Shown: piece by piece, positions 6,006 through 13,062 of the stretch
How positions within the stretch are numbered: position 1 is the first letter of the stretch
How the letters are laid out: every line of letters begins with the position of its first letter
Assembly (NCBI GenBank): GCA_900555615.1
Contig: USMB01000023.1
Span: 1-26,047, forward strand
DNA from: an uncultured Clostridium sp.
GTDB taxonomy: Bacteria; Bacillota; Clostridia; TANB77; CAG-508
Direction: 5' to 3'
Length of the DNA stretch: 26,047 nucleotides
The notes under the pieces: generated by a model
What the model was told of the DNA's origin: nothing
Database searches by the model: none
What the model saw: only the letters and a program-made list of their open reading frames with translations
Made by a program: the position numbers and the translations under genes

Positions 6006-7558
6006 ATAAACCACCTTATTATCCAATATAAAATTATTATTCCCAAAATAGAATAAATAAAATATTTAGCATTATCATAAAAATCATCCATTTTTTCTTG
6101 ATTTATTATTTTGTCATCATCAGTATATGGCTTTGCTTCTTGTTCTATCTTGGTCATCTCATTTTTCTTATCCTCATCATCGTCAATTTTTTTCTTTTCA
6201 GTCAAAACACTTCTCGGCTTTGCACCTTGATATTCAGAAATAATTCCTCTCTCTTCTATCAAATCTATTATTCTTCCAGCCCTATTATAATCTATCTTAA
6301 AATTTCTTTTAATTAGTGATGTTGAAGCATACCCTGCATTTGTAACCAATTCTATTGCATCTTTTAATAACGGATCTTCTTCATAATTATCTTTATCTTT
6401 TGAAATATCTTCAATCTTCCAACTTTCATATTCTACTCCACTATTATTTTCTTCTATATATTTTACAACATTTTCTATATCTTGTTCACTTACATACGGT
6501 ACTTGTATCCTCTGTTGATAATATCCACCTGTTCCACTAAACAATATATCTCCATTAAATAATAAATCTTCTGCTCCAGCAACATTTATTACTGTTCGAG
6601 AATCAAATTGAGATGGAAGCTTAAATGTTGCTCTAACTGGTATATTAGCTTTTATTCTTCCTGTTATTATATCAGTTGAGGATCTAAAAGAAGAAATTAT
6701 TATATAAATTCCCGTTTGTCTTGAATGACTAACAAGATTAATTAATTCTTCTTCAATTCTTCCATTAGTTCCTAACATTAAATCACAAAAATCCTCTATC
6801 ATAACAACAATTCTCGATAATTTATTTTCAGAAATTTTATTATAACTTTCTATATTATCTACTTTCTCATTTATGAACATTTTATTTCTGTTAGAACTTT
6901 CTACATTTAAATATTTTAATACTTCCATTGCATTATTTACATCTACTATAGTAGGTAATAATAAATGTGGAATTTTATTAAATCTAGTAAAATTTACTTT
7001 TCTTGTATCTATTAAAATAAGTTTTACTTCTTTTGGTTCAAAAGTATATAAAATATCTATCAAAAATGTATTCAAAAGATTACTCTTCCCTGTTCCAGTT
7101 GTTCCTGTAACTATCATATTAGGGAAACATGTCAAATCTTCAACTATCGTTTTACCATTTAAATCATTTCCCATAATAATTGGAATAGTATAATTTGATT
7201 TTTTTAATTCTTTTATATAATCACCCAAATAATTCTTTTCACTTTTTTTATTAATTATGTCTAAAGCAACTATCTGCTTCTCTCCAATTATACTGATTTC
7301 AACCTTTTCTACACCAAGCATATATTGTAATTCTAATTTTAAACTTTTTATTTTCTTTATTTGCACTCCATTTTCTGGTTTAATACAAAATCTTGTTATT
7401 AAATTTCCTTTAAAAACTTCTACAACTTTTCCTCTTGCTCCAAAATCACATAATGTTTTTTCTATTATTTGAGATTCAACTAAATTTTCTTCTTGCTTTT
7501 GAATTCTTTCAGAATGAGTTAATAATTCCTCTGTTGGAAATTTATATTCTTCAAACAT
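5999..7558 (-). CDS. Divergent FtsK/SpoIIIE-like translocase with C-terminal membrane segment
   Basis: This 519-aa protein has an FtsK alpha domain (about 30-110), a RecA-like motor (about 110-370) with Walker A GTTGTGKS at 152-159, and a gamma winged helix (about 395-452). FtsK pumps DNA during chromosome segregation. Here the four N-terminal membrane helices are absent, and a single hydrophobic segment (about 498-517) follows an acidic linker at the C-terminus. The catalytic Walker B reads VVMIEDFCDLM instead of the usual IIDELADLM, so D-E is swapped to E-D at 255-256, and the ATQRPS motif is SSFRSS. ATP hydrolysis may be altered or lost. The stop lies inside the tRNA-fMet remnant, so the tail may have been remodelled. 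It is the last gene of the maf-yqeG-phosphorylase operon. An orthodox FtsK probably exists elsewhere in the genome. Confidence 0.8.
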   Translation of the reverse strand: MFEEYKFPTEELLTHSERIQKQEENLVESQIIEKTLCDFGARGKVVEVFKGNLITRFCIKPENGVQIKKIKSLKLELQYMLGVEKVEISIIGEKQIVALDIINKKSEKNYLGDYIKELKKSNYTIPIIMGNDLNGKTIVEDLTCFPNMIVTGTTGTGKSNLLNTFLIDILYTFEPKEVKLILIDTRKVNFTRFNKIPHLLLPTIVDVNNAMEVLKYLNVESSNRNKMFINEKVDNIESYNKISENKLSRIVVMIEDFCDLMLGTNGRIEEELINLVSHSRQTGIYIIISSFRSSTDIITGRIKANIPVRATFKLPSQFDSRTVINVAGAEDLLFNGDILFSGTGGYYQQRIQVPYVSEQDIENVVKYIEENNSGVEYESWKIEDISKDKDNYEEDPLLKDAIELVTNAGYASTSLIKRNFKIDYNRAGRIIDLIEERGIISEYQGAKPRSVLTEKKKIDDDEDKKNEMTKIEQEAKPYTDDDKIINQEKMDDFYDNAKYFIYSILGIIILYWIIRWFMG

Positions 7559-7580
7559 TTTTTACACTTTCTCCCCTATC

Positions 7581-7772
7581 CTATCTTTTCAATACCTTAT
7601 TTAATTCTATCTCGGCTTTTTTCACAAAATAATTATCTGTATAAATAGGAATATCCAATTGATTAACTCTATTTATCAGTTTCTCAATTGAATCAAACTC
7701 ATTGTTTTCATTTAAATCCTCAAGCTTACCTTTTATTTTTACTGTTATTTCATTACTTTCTTTTAAACTCAT
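7581..7772 (-). CDS. Small hypothetical protein, 63 aa
   Basis: I do not recognise this charged, soluble protein (MSLKESNEITVKIKGKLEDL at its start). A possible beta strand ITVKIKG is followed by helices. The ATG overlaps the 3' end of the phosphorylase gene by 20 nt, and the FtsK-like gene starts 22 nt beyond its stop, so it is read within the operon and is probably translationally coupled. It could be an accessory of the FtsK-like protein. Its length and the overlap leave some doubt. Confidence 0.5.
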   Translation of the reverse strand: MSLKESNEITVKIKGKLEDLNENNEFDSIEKLINRVNQLDIPIYTDNYFVKKAEIELNKVLKR

Positions 7773-8547
7773 CTTCTTCTATCCTCCTTGCCAACTCCAA
7801 AGCCAATATAGGAATCTTAGACTTAAGACTGAAATTAGTTAATTGTTCTATACTTCGTTCATCCCACTTATCTGAATCCAAATTATCAGCAGCATAATAA
7901 AAGGTAAAAAACTTCAAATTTTTATATTGACAAACAGCTGCAATAGAGGCACCTTCCATCTCAACACAAATTGCTCCTTTACTCTTAAAATATTCCATTT
8001 TCTCTCTAGTCTCTCTGAAAAAGCCATCAGTAGTCCAAGTTGCCCCTTCAGCAAAACTATAATTATTTTCTTTAAGTATCTCTTCAAATAAATCCTTGAA
8101 ATCCCTGTTTAACTCAATTGACTCTGAATCTGGCAAATAATGATAACTAGTTCCTTCATCTCTAAAAGCCATGTTTGGAATAATAATTGAACAATCTTCT
8201 ATATTTTTATCCAACACACCACAATTTCCAAAAATAATAAATGTATCAACACCATTTGCATTTAACTCCTCGATGTCAGCACTTATCCATGGACCACTTA
8301 TACCTGCTAAAAACAAAGTAATCTTTATTTCCTTATACTTCATACTATAAACTGGTCTTTGACAATTTGCACAACTAATATGTCCTACTTTTTCACATTC
8401 AAATTTTTCTACTATATCATTTAATAAATATTCTGAAAAAACTCCCACTGCAATATGAGGCACTTTATAATTTTTATCTTTTGTTCCATCTAACCTCTTT
8501 ATCCCTTCTGGTTGAATCAAACCAGGTTCATTACTATAAAATATCAT
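7753..8547 (-). CDS. Nucleoside phosphorylase (PNP/UDP family)
   Basis: This 264-aa protein of phosphorylase family 1 cleaves the glycosidic bond of a nucleoside with phosphate for base salvage. FIIFGNCGVLD lines the phosphate and ribose pocket region. RDEGTSYHYLP resembles the GTS-YHY motif of uridine-type phosphorylases, and CVEMEGASIAAVCQY is the conserved Glu-Met-Glu ribose-binding region. YYAADNLDSDKWDER near the end may hold the base-contacting acid. No signal peptide is present. The ATG lies 2 nt after the yqeG stop, with AGGAGAGG inside the preceding gene, so it is coupled to yqeG. Uridine versus purine preference cannot be settled by eye. Confidence 0.8.
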   Translation of the reverse strand: MIFYSNEPGLIQPEGIKRLDGTKDKNYKVPHIAVGVFSEYLLNDIVEKFECEKVGHISCANCQRPVYSMKYKEIKITLFLAGISGPWISADIEELNANGVDTFIIFGNCGVLDKNIEDCSIIIPNMAFRDEGTSYHYLPDSESIELNRDFKDLFEEILKENNYSFAEGATWTTDGFFRETREKMEYFKSKGAICVEMEGASIAAVCQYKNLKFFTFYYAADNLDSDKWDERSIEQLTNFSLKSKIPILALELARRIEEDEFKRK

Positions 8548-8549
8548 CC

Positions 8550-9086
8550 TTACCTCTCCTCCTCATCTTTTAAATTAGACCTAGCACTAACATTTCCGTC
8601 ATCCCAAACATCCTTAACCAACGCAGTACGCATATTAAGTCTATGGCCACCATAAATATCATCAAGTAAACTATCACCAACAGTCAAAACCTTATCAGGA
8701 GGAAGATTCATAAGCTTGCACGCCTTAAGAAAATTCATCTTCAAAGGCTTATGCGCAAACATAATATAATTGATTTTCTTCTCATCAAAAATGCGTTCTA
8801 AATTTCTATCAAAGCCATTGCTCACAATCACAACTTTAAGTTTGCCTCTCAAAAGCTCAATCCAATCCTCATTACACTTAGGAATTCTCTTCATATCCTT
8901 TCTCAAAGTCTCATCCACATCCAAAATAACGCCTTCAATGCCATATTTTTCTTTTAGTTCATCAATCATCTTTGCATCCAAATCAGTAACTTTTTCAACC
9001 TCAATATCAGGCTTTATTATCTTAGAAAGTCCATAATTTACTAAATCAATAATTTTATCTGCTAATAATTCATCTAATGTCTTCAT
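8550..9086 (-). CDS. yqeG: YqeG-family HAD phosphatase
   Basis: This 178-aa HAD-superfamily IIIA phosphatase has motif I DVDETL (usually DVDNTL in the family), motif II VIVSNG, the loop-3 lysine in FAHKPLKMN and motif IV VGDSLLDDIYGG. It belongs to the YqeG/GEP4 group, whose bacterial substrates are uncertain and whose eukaryotic relative dephosphorylates phosphatidylglycerophosphate. The ATG overlaps the last base of the maf stop, and the phosphorylase starts 2 nt after its own stop, so it is the middle of a tightly packed operon. Motif I with Glu in place of Asn is the only deviation seen. Confidence 0.85.
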   Translation of the reverse strand: MKTLDELLADKIIDLVNYGLSKIIKPDIEVEKVTDLDAKMIDELKEKYGIEGVILDVDETLRKDMKRIPKCNEDWIELLRGKLKVVIVSNGFDRNLERIFDEKKINYIMFAHKPLKMNFLKACKLMNLPPDKVLTVGDSLLDDIYGGHRLNMRTALVKDVWDDGNVSARSNLKDEEER

Positions 9087-9664
9087 TAATCCACATACTC
9101 CTTAATCACATCATAAACCATATGTATAGGAAGACCCACCACACTATTATAATTGCCTTCAATCTTCTCTACAAAAACGCAAAACTCATTTTGAATTCCG
9201 TAAGCTCCTGCCTTGTCCATAGCTTTGCCTGAATCTACCCATTTTTCAATTTCTTTGTCAGACATTTTCTTCAAAAAAACTTTAGTTTCATCATGTGATG
9301 TGTATTCTTTAATCTCGCCATTTTCCTCAATCAGTATGCTCAAACCTGTTATAACACTGTGAACTCCATCTCCAGCAATAAGCTCTTTTATCATTTTCTT
9401 TGCATCAGCTTTGTCCGTAGGTTTTCCATAGATTTTCATATTCTTAGCTACAACAGTGTCTGACCCAATTACAATTCTGTCTCCAGATGTTTTGTCAAAA
9501 ACATCTTTTGCCTTTATATATGCTAATCTTTCAACTTGCTTTTGTGGAGTTAATCCTTCTTCTAATTTTTCGTCTACTCCACTTACTTGTACTTCAAAAT
9601 TTGATGTTATCATTCCCAATAATTCTTTTCTTCTTGGTGAATCTGATGCTAATATAATTCTCAT
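9086..9664 (-). CDS. maf: Maf-like nucleotide pyrophosphatase
   Basis: The 192-aa product of the Maf/HAM1 fold hydrolyses non-canonical or modified nucleoside triphosphates to monophosphates, a housecleaning role. The N-terminal LASDSPRRKELL is the family signature, and GSDTVVAKNMKIYGKP with SVITGLSIL carries the catalytic acid and substrate-binding loop. A frame extension to a TTG at 9682 exists, but AAGGAGG lies inside it just before the ATG at 9664, so I use that start. It is the first gene of the leftward operon that ends with the FtsK-like gene. I found no convincing promoter in the 213-bp gap upstream. Confidence 0.88.
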   Translation of the reverse strand: MRIILASDSPRRKELLGMITSNFEVQVSGVDEKLEEGLTPQKQVERLAYIKAKDVFDKTSGDRIVIGSDTVVAKNMKIYGKPTDKADAKKMIKELIAGDGVHSVITGLSILIEENGEIKEYTSHDETKVFLKKMSDKEIEKWVDSGKAMDKAGAYGIQNEFCVFVEKIEGNYNSVVGLPIHMVYDVIKEYVD

Positions 9665-9705
9665 ATTTTCCTCCTTGCACAATATACAATATTTTTACTT
9701 AGTCG

Positions 9706-9768
9706 TTTGTTCCACTTCACGTAATAAACCCATAGATCATTTATTCCTTTTTACGCAATAAATTCATA
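9706..9768. repeat. Two imperfect 29-nt tandem repeats with palindromic ends
   Basis: Units at 9706-9734 and 9740-9768 agree at 22 of 29 positions with a 34-nt pitch. Each has TTTRTTCC on the left and AATAAA on the right, so each can form a short hairpin. They lie between the divergent maf and kinase-like genes. This may be a regulatory site; nothing identifies a binding protein. Confidence 0.4.
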
Positions 9769-9824
9769 AACATTCTATTTTGCCAACAATATATCATATT
9801 TTTGAAGATTTTTCCACTTAAATA

Positions 9825-9853
9825 TTGATTTTCTTTCCTAATTCTTGTAAAAT
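9825..9853 (+). promoter_or_regulatory. Promoter of the P-loop kinase-like gene
   Basis: TTGATT (9825-9830) and TAAAAT (9848-9853) with a 17-bp spacer lie 24 nt before the ATG at 9878, which has GGGAGG directly upstream. Confidence 0.55.
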
Positions 9854-9877
9854 GTACAAAGTATAGGGAGGTAAAAA

Positions 9878-10411
9878 ATGTATAATCGTATTTCTATTGT
9901 TGGCGGCTCTGGTAGTGGCAAAAGCACTTTGTGCAATATTCTTTCTAAAGAATTAGGCTTACCTGCAATCCATCTAGATGCAATTAACTATGAACCAAAC
10001 TGGGTTGAAATTGATAAGACAGAACGTGATAATATAATTCTTTCTAAGGCTCAAGATGATAAATGGGTTATTGATGGGAATTATAATAAGACTTTAAAAG
10101 AACGTTTTGATAAAGCTGATTTAATTATTTGGCTTGATTATTCAACTTTAAAACAACTACATGGAATTTTAAAAAGATATTTTACAACTCGTAACTCTGA
10201 ACGTCCAGAAATTCCAGGATGTAAAGAACGCTTGGAACCAGAATTCATAAAATATGTTCTTACTTATAATAAAAAGAAAAGGCCTGTTATTTTAGATTAT
10301 TTAAAAGATGTTCCTAAAGAGAAAGTTTTAATTTTTAAACATCAAAAAGATTTAAATGCTTGGCTAAAAGATTTTACTAATAACCCTAATGTTTTATCCG
10401 AAATAAAATAA
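9878..10411 (+). CDS. P-loop adenylate-kinase-like protein (topology-modulation/FlaR-like)
   Basis: This 177-aa protein has Walker A GGSGSGKST near residues 8-16, HLDAINYEPNWVE (a substrate lid found in this group) and WVIDGNYNKTLKERFDKADLIIWLDY, the hallmark of proteins annotated as DNA topology modulation protein or FlaR-like AAA protein. They resemble small nucleotide or shikimate kinases; the biological substrate is unknown and the topology name is historical. A basic patch (RYFTTRNSER) corresponds to the LID region. It stands alone between its own promoter and the terminator at 10420-10465, divergent from maf. Confidence 0.8.
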   Translation: MYNRISIVGGSGSGKSTLCNILSKELGLPAIHLDAINYEPNWVEIDKTERDNIILSKAQDDKWVIDGNYNKTLKERFDKADLIIWLDYSTLKQLHGILKRYFTTRNSERPEIPGCKERLEPEFIKYVLTYNKKKRPVILDYLKDVPKEKVLIFKHQKDLNAWLKDFTNNPNVLSEIK

Positions 10412-10419
10412 TATAATAA

Positions 10420-10465
10420 AAGTCCAAAAGCACCGGAATCCTCACATTCCAAGCTTTTGGGCTTA
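10420..10465. terminator. Shared bidirectional terminator
   Basis: AAGTCCAAAAGC pairs with GCTTTTGGGCTT, enclosing a second stem GGAAT/ATTCC. A/T-rich flanks lie on both sides, so it serves the rightward kinase-like gene and the leftward hsdM, whose stop is at 10469. Confidence 0.75.
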
Positions 10466-10468
10466 ATT

Positions 10469-12067
10469 TTAATCATTAATAATTTTATCAATAGAAACAT
10501 TCAAATAATTGCAGATTTTCACAATAGTATCTAAGCTAACTTTTCCAACTCCTCTTTCAAGTCTTACTATAATACCACCCATCATGTTCAAATCCTCTGC
10601 CATTTTAAACAAAGGAATTCCTGCCTTCACCCTTGCTGCCGCTAGTTTTTCTCCTATCTTCTCATAATCTACTTCCCCTAATTCTCTAGGTTGTTTGTAG
10701 GTTACAAAAGCATCTTTTATTTCCAACTTTTCCAAGACATCTTTTATATTATCTTCAAGAATTCCATTCTCTCTTTCAAGTTTTTGAATATTTTCTACAA
10801 TTTTTCTTTTATCTACCTTTATTTCTGGTCTTTTTTTGATTACATATTTTTTTATTGTTAAATTATAATTGTTGTTTTCTATCTCTTTTTTAGAAACTAC
10901 ACTTGCAAATTCATCAATATTTTTTCTTGCAAAATAAGCAGTTTGTACCTTATTCTGATTTTCTTGAGACATAACATTTGCTCTTCTTATGCTTTTATAT
11001 TCCTGACTTGCATCTATAAATAATACATCTTTATCTGTTCTATCCTTTTTTAAAACCATGATTATAACAGAATTTCTAGTTCCTATAAATAGATTTTCTG
11101 GCAATCCTATAATTGCATCTATACAATTTTCTTTTAAAAGAATTTCTCTACTATTTCTCTCATTTTCTCTAAATAAAACTCCATGTGGTAATATAACAGC
11201 CATTTTTCCGCCTGGTTTTAGCGAATTATACATCATCATCACATATGAATAGTCGCCTACTCCATTTTCAATTTCACCATATTTTTGATTTAACCTTTGC
11301 ATATATACTTCTCTTGGTTTCAATTTTTTTTCCATAAATGGTGGATTTGATATTACATAATCATATTGTTCTTTTTCAAAATTAGGACTATATTCACTTA
11401 ATTTTATTTTATCATTTTTTACATCATGTAAAAATAAGTTTGTCATACATATATCATAAAGATTTCCGTTTTCTTCTTCTCCACAAACTTCAATATTTTC
11501 ATTAGTTGGCACATTTAATAAAAGATTTCCACATCCACAAAATGGATCATAAACCAATCCTTTTTCATTTGTTATTGTAATTCTATTTATTAATTTTGCT
11601 ATTCCTCTAGGGGTATATGCCTCTCCACTTCTAAAAGAAATGTCTTTATTAAACATAGCATCAATTAATGCTTTTCTATATGCTTCTCCAATTAAATATT
11701 TAGCATCATCATTGTTTTTCTCTACCTTTTTTATTAGTTTATATAAATTTCCTACTGTTTTGCTTAATATATTTTCTTCACCAAGGCTTCGATAAATTTT
11801 GATGCCTTTAAAACATACTCTTCTAAATAAGCTTTTATTTTTAAGCTTTATTTCTTCTAAGTAACTGTCTATTTTATCTGCTATATAATAATTTTTTCTC
11901 ATATCATATAAAATATCTAAATAATATGATTTGTAAAAAACAATATATAATAATGCTGATATATAATTTATATAATCTGTTTTTATGTCTGTTTCTTCTC
12001 TAAAGTCTTGACATATGTCCCACAACATTTTGTTAATAGTTGATTGACTGCTATAATCTATTTCCAC
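10469..12067 (-). CDS. hsdM: Type I-like N6-adenine methyltransferase with C-terminal XRE domain
   Basis: This 532-aa HsdM-like protein methylates adenine with S-adenosylmethionine. Residues 1 to about 165 are the helical N-terminal domain. Motif I is DPFCGCG at 174-180 and catalytic motif IV is NPPF at 241-244 (YDYVISNPPFMEK). A coiled-coil stretch lies at about 420-455. The last 65 residues form an XRE-type helix-turn-helix (LAAARVKAGIPLFKMAEDLN, then RLERGVGKVSLDTIVKICNY). An XRE tail on HsdM is unusual and suggests self-regulation like a controller protein. The start is GTG at 12067 with GAGGAG inside the end of hsdS, so the two are coupled. No hsdR is visible on either side, so this is a modification-only pair or the nuclease is elsewhere. 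Confidence 0.85.
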   Translation of the reverse strand: MEIDYSSQSTINKMLWDICQDFREETDIKTDYINYISALLYIVFYKSYYLDILYDMRKNYYIADKIDSYLEEIKLKNKSLFRRVCFKGIKIYRSLGEENILSKTVGNLYKLIKKVEKNNDDAKYLIGEAYRKALIDAMFNKDISFRSGEAYTPRGIAKLINRITITNEKGLVYDPFCGCGNLLLNVPTNENIEVCGEEENGNLYDICMTNLFLHDVKNDKIKLSEYSPNFEKEQYDYVISNPPFMEKKLKPREVYMQRLNQKYGEIENGVGDYSYVMMMYNSLKPGGKMAVILPHGVLFRENERNSREILLKENCIDAIIGLPENLFIGTRNSVIIMVLKKDRTDKDVLFIDASQEYKSIRRANVMSQENQNKVQTAYFARKNIDEFASVVSKKEIENNNYNLTIKKYVIKKRPEIKVDKRKIVENIQKLERENGILEDNIKDVLEKLEIKDAFVTYKQPRELGEVDYEKIGEKLAAARVKAGIPLFKMAEDLNMMGGIIVRLERGVGKVSLDTIVKICNYLNVSIDKIIND

Positions 12068-12070
12068 AAT

Positions 12071-12622
12071 TTACTCCTCTTCTATAATTTCATTAATATA
12101 TGTATTGTATAATACTTCTTTTTGCCTGATAATTTCTTCTGATATCTGCTTTTGCTTATTCCATAAATTCACTAAATCTGTTATGCCTTTTTGCTTCTCT
12201 AATGCAATTATTGGTACTTCTAATTTTCTTAAGTTTGATACTGAAATCTTTTGAATACTTGATCCCGTAATGCTTTCAAGTATTCTTTCTTTTCCACTTT
12301 CACTTTCTAAATACCATTTTAAATATTGTGAATCTACTTTTTTTGGATCAACTCTTATTATACACATTTGTGATTGCACCAATAAATTCTCCATTTCGCC
12401 ATCTATGTAAATTATTCCGTTTGGATACACTAATCTTATTAAAAGATCTCCTCTTCTTGTAAGCTTGTCATCAAAATTTTTTAATGTTTTTACATCTTCA
12501 TATTCTTCCTGATTGTCATAATTTTTTAGATTGAATAGTTTGTACTCATTTTCTCCAATTTCTGTAACTTCTCTGCTTGTTAATATACCTATTGATACTT
12601 GTGATACCTCCTCTAATTTCAT
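12071..12622 (-). CDS. hsdS: Half-size type I specificity subunit
   Basis: At 183 aa this is about half a normal HsdS, which has two target-recognition domains. Residues 1 to about 135 form one recognition domain, ending GSSIQKISVSNLRKLEVPII, the typical junction. Residues about 140-180 are one conserved helix (EKQKGITDLVNLWNKQKQI...). Half-size subunits of other systems dimerise to recognise a symmetric bipartite site, and I expect the same here. The gene precedes hsdM, the reverse of the common order, and its stop is 4 nt before the hsdM GTG. The ATG has AAAGGAGG upstream. Its leader (12623 to about 12764) contains a 12-bp hairpin and an opposing promoter. Confidence 0.8.
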   Translation of the reverse strand: MKLEEVSQVSIGILTSREVTEIGENEYKLFNLKNYDNQEEYEDVKTLKNFDDKLTRRGDLLIRLVYPNGIIYIDGEMENLLVQSQMCIIRVDPKKVDSQYLKWYLESESGKERILESITGSSIQKISVSNLRKLEVPIIALEKQKGITDLVNLWNKQKQISEEIIRQKEVLYNTYINEIIEEE

Positions 12623-12659
12623 TTTTTTCCTCCTTTCTTAAAATTTGCAACCAGAAAAA

Positions 12660-12688
12660 TTGATTTTTTTGACTTTGTATGTTATAAT
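12660..12688 (+). promoter_or_regulatory. Rightward promoter inside the hsdS leader, candidate antisense RNA source
   Basis: TTGATT (12660-12665) and TATAAT (12683-12688) are separated by 17 bp. Transcription would run rightward through the hairpin at 12719-12749, antisense to the hsdS leader. No coding sequence follows within reach. In such AT-rich DNA, chance matches are a real risk. Confidence 0.35.
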
Positions 12689-12718
12689 TCTCATGATAAA
12701 TATTTACGTATTTATTCT

Positions 12719-12749
12719 AATTAATAATAAATTGCTGTTATTATTAATT
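12719..12749. repeat. 12-bp inverted repeat in the hsdS leader
   Basis: AATTAATAATAA (12719-12730) and TTATTATTAATT (12738-12749) pair perfectly around a 7-nt loop. Outside it, CAACCAGA (12648-12655) and TCTGGTTG (12756-12763) form a second nested inverted repeat. It could be an operator for the XRE domain of HsdM, an attenuator, or the end of the rightward antisense transcript. Besides this and the promoters, 12623-12829 holds nothing I recognise. Confidence 0.5.
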
Positions 12750-12770
12750 TTGTTCTCTGGTTGTCCTACC

Positions 12771-12799
12771 GGTATAACTAATATGTATTGGATTGTCAA
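12771..12799 (-). promoter_or_regulatory. Promoter of the hsdS-hsdM operon
   Basis: Read leftward, TTGACA (12799-12794) and TATACC (12776-12771) are 17 bp apart. The predicted start is near 12764, giving a leader of about 140 nt before the hsdS ATG. Confidence 0.55.
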
Positions 12800-12829
12800 T
12801 AGTATATTTTAAATTTTTATAGAAATGTA

Positions 12830-12858
12830 TTGACATTTTTTAAAAATCTGTATATAAT
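12830..12858 (+). promoter_or_regulatory. Promoter of tRNA-fMet
   Basis: Perfect TTGACA (12830-12835) and TATAAT (12853-12858) with a 17-bp spacer end 16 nt before the mature tRNA 5' end. Confidence 0.85.
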
Positions 12859-12874
12859 ATATAAGTACTGACAT

Positions 12875-12950
12875 CGCGGGGTGGAGCAGTTGGCAGCTCG
12901 TTGGGCTCATAACCCAAAGGTCGGTAGTTCGAGTCTATCCCCCGCAACCA
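12875..12950 (+). tRNA. Initiator tRNA-fMet (anticodon CAT)
   Basis: This 76-nt tRNA has CCA encoded. The acceptor 5' strand CGCGGGG pairs with CCCCGCA except at position 1, leaving the C1-A72 mismatch that marks initiator tRNAs. The anticodon stem has three consecutive G-C pairs (GGG/CCC) around CTCATAA, the other initiator feature. The T stem is GGTAG/CTATC with TTCGAGT in the loop. A promoter precedes it and a terminator follows at 12960-12990. The remnant at 5952-6005 is a broken relative in the opposite orientation. Confidence 0.95.
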
Positions 12951-12959
12951 ATATTGATT

Positions 12960-12990
12960 AAAACAGTTAGAATTTTCTAACTGTTTTTTT
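12960..12990 (+). terminator. Intrinsic terminator of tRNA-fMet
   Basis: AAACAGTTAG (12961-12970) pairs with CTAACTGTTT (12977-12986) around a 6-nt loop and ends in a run of seven T, 10 nt past the CCA. Confidence 0.85.
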
Positions 12991-12999
12991 CGTATACTC

Positions 13000-13042
13000 T
13001 TGTAAACCCAGGCAAATGGTGTTATAATAGTTGTCATAACTA
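13000..13042 (+). promoter_or_regulatory. Promoter and small inverted repeat before the Clp/FtsH hybrid gene
   Basis: TTGTAA (13000-13005) and a perfect TATAAT (13023-13028) are 17 bp apart. TAGTT/AACTA (13028-13032 and 13038-13042) form an inverted repeat over the expected start site, a possible operator. I see neither CIRCE nor the CtsR heptamer repeat, so control by the usual Clp regulators is not indicated. Confidence 0.6.
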
Positions 13043-13062
13043 TTTGAAAGGAGTTATATACT

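Noticed and set aside
10469..12622. Complete type I restriction-modification system
   Set aside because: No HsdR-like helicase/nuclease gene is present on either side, so only modification and specificity can be claimed.
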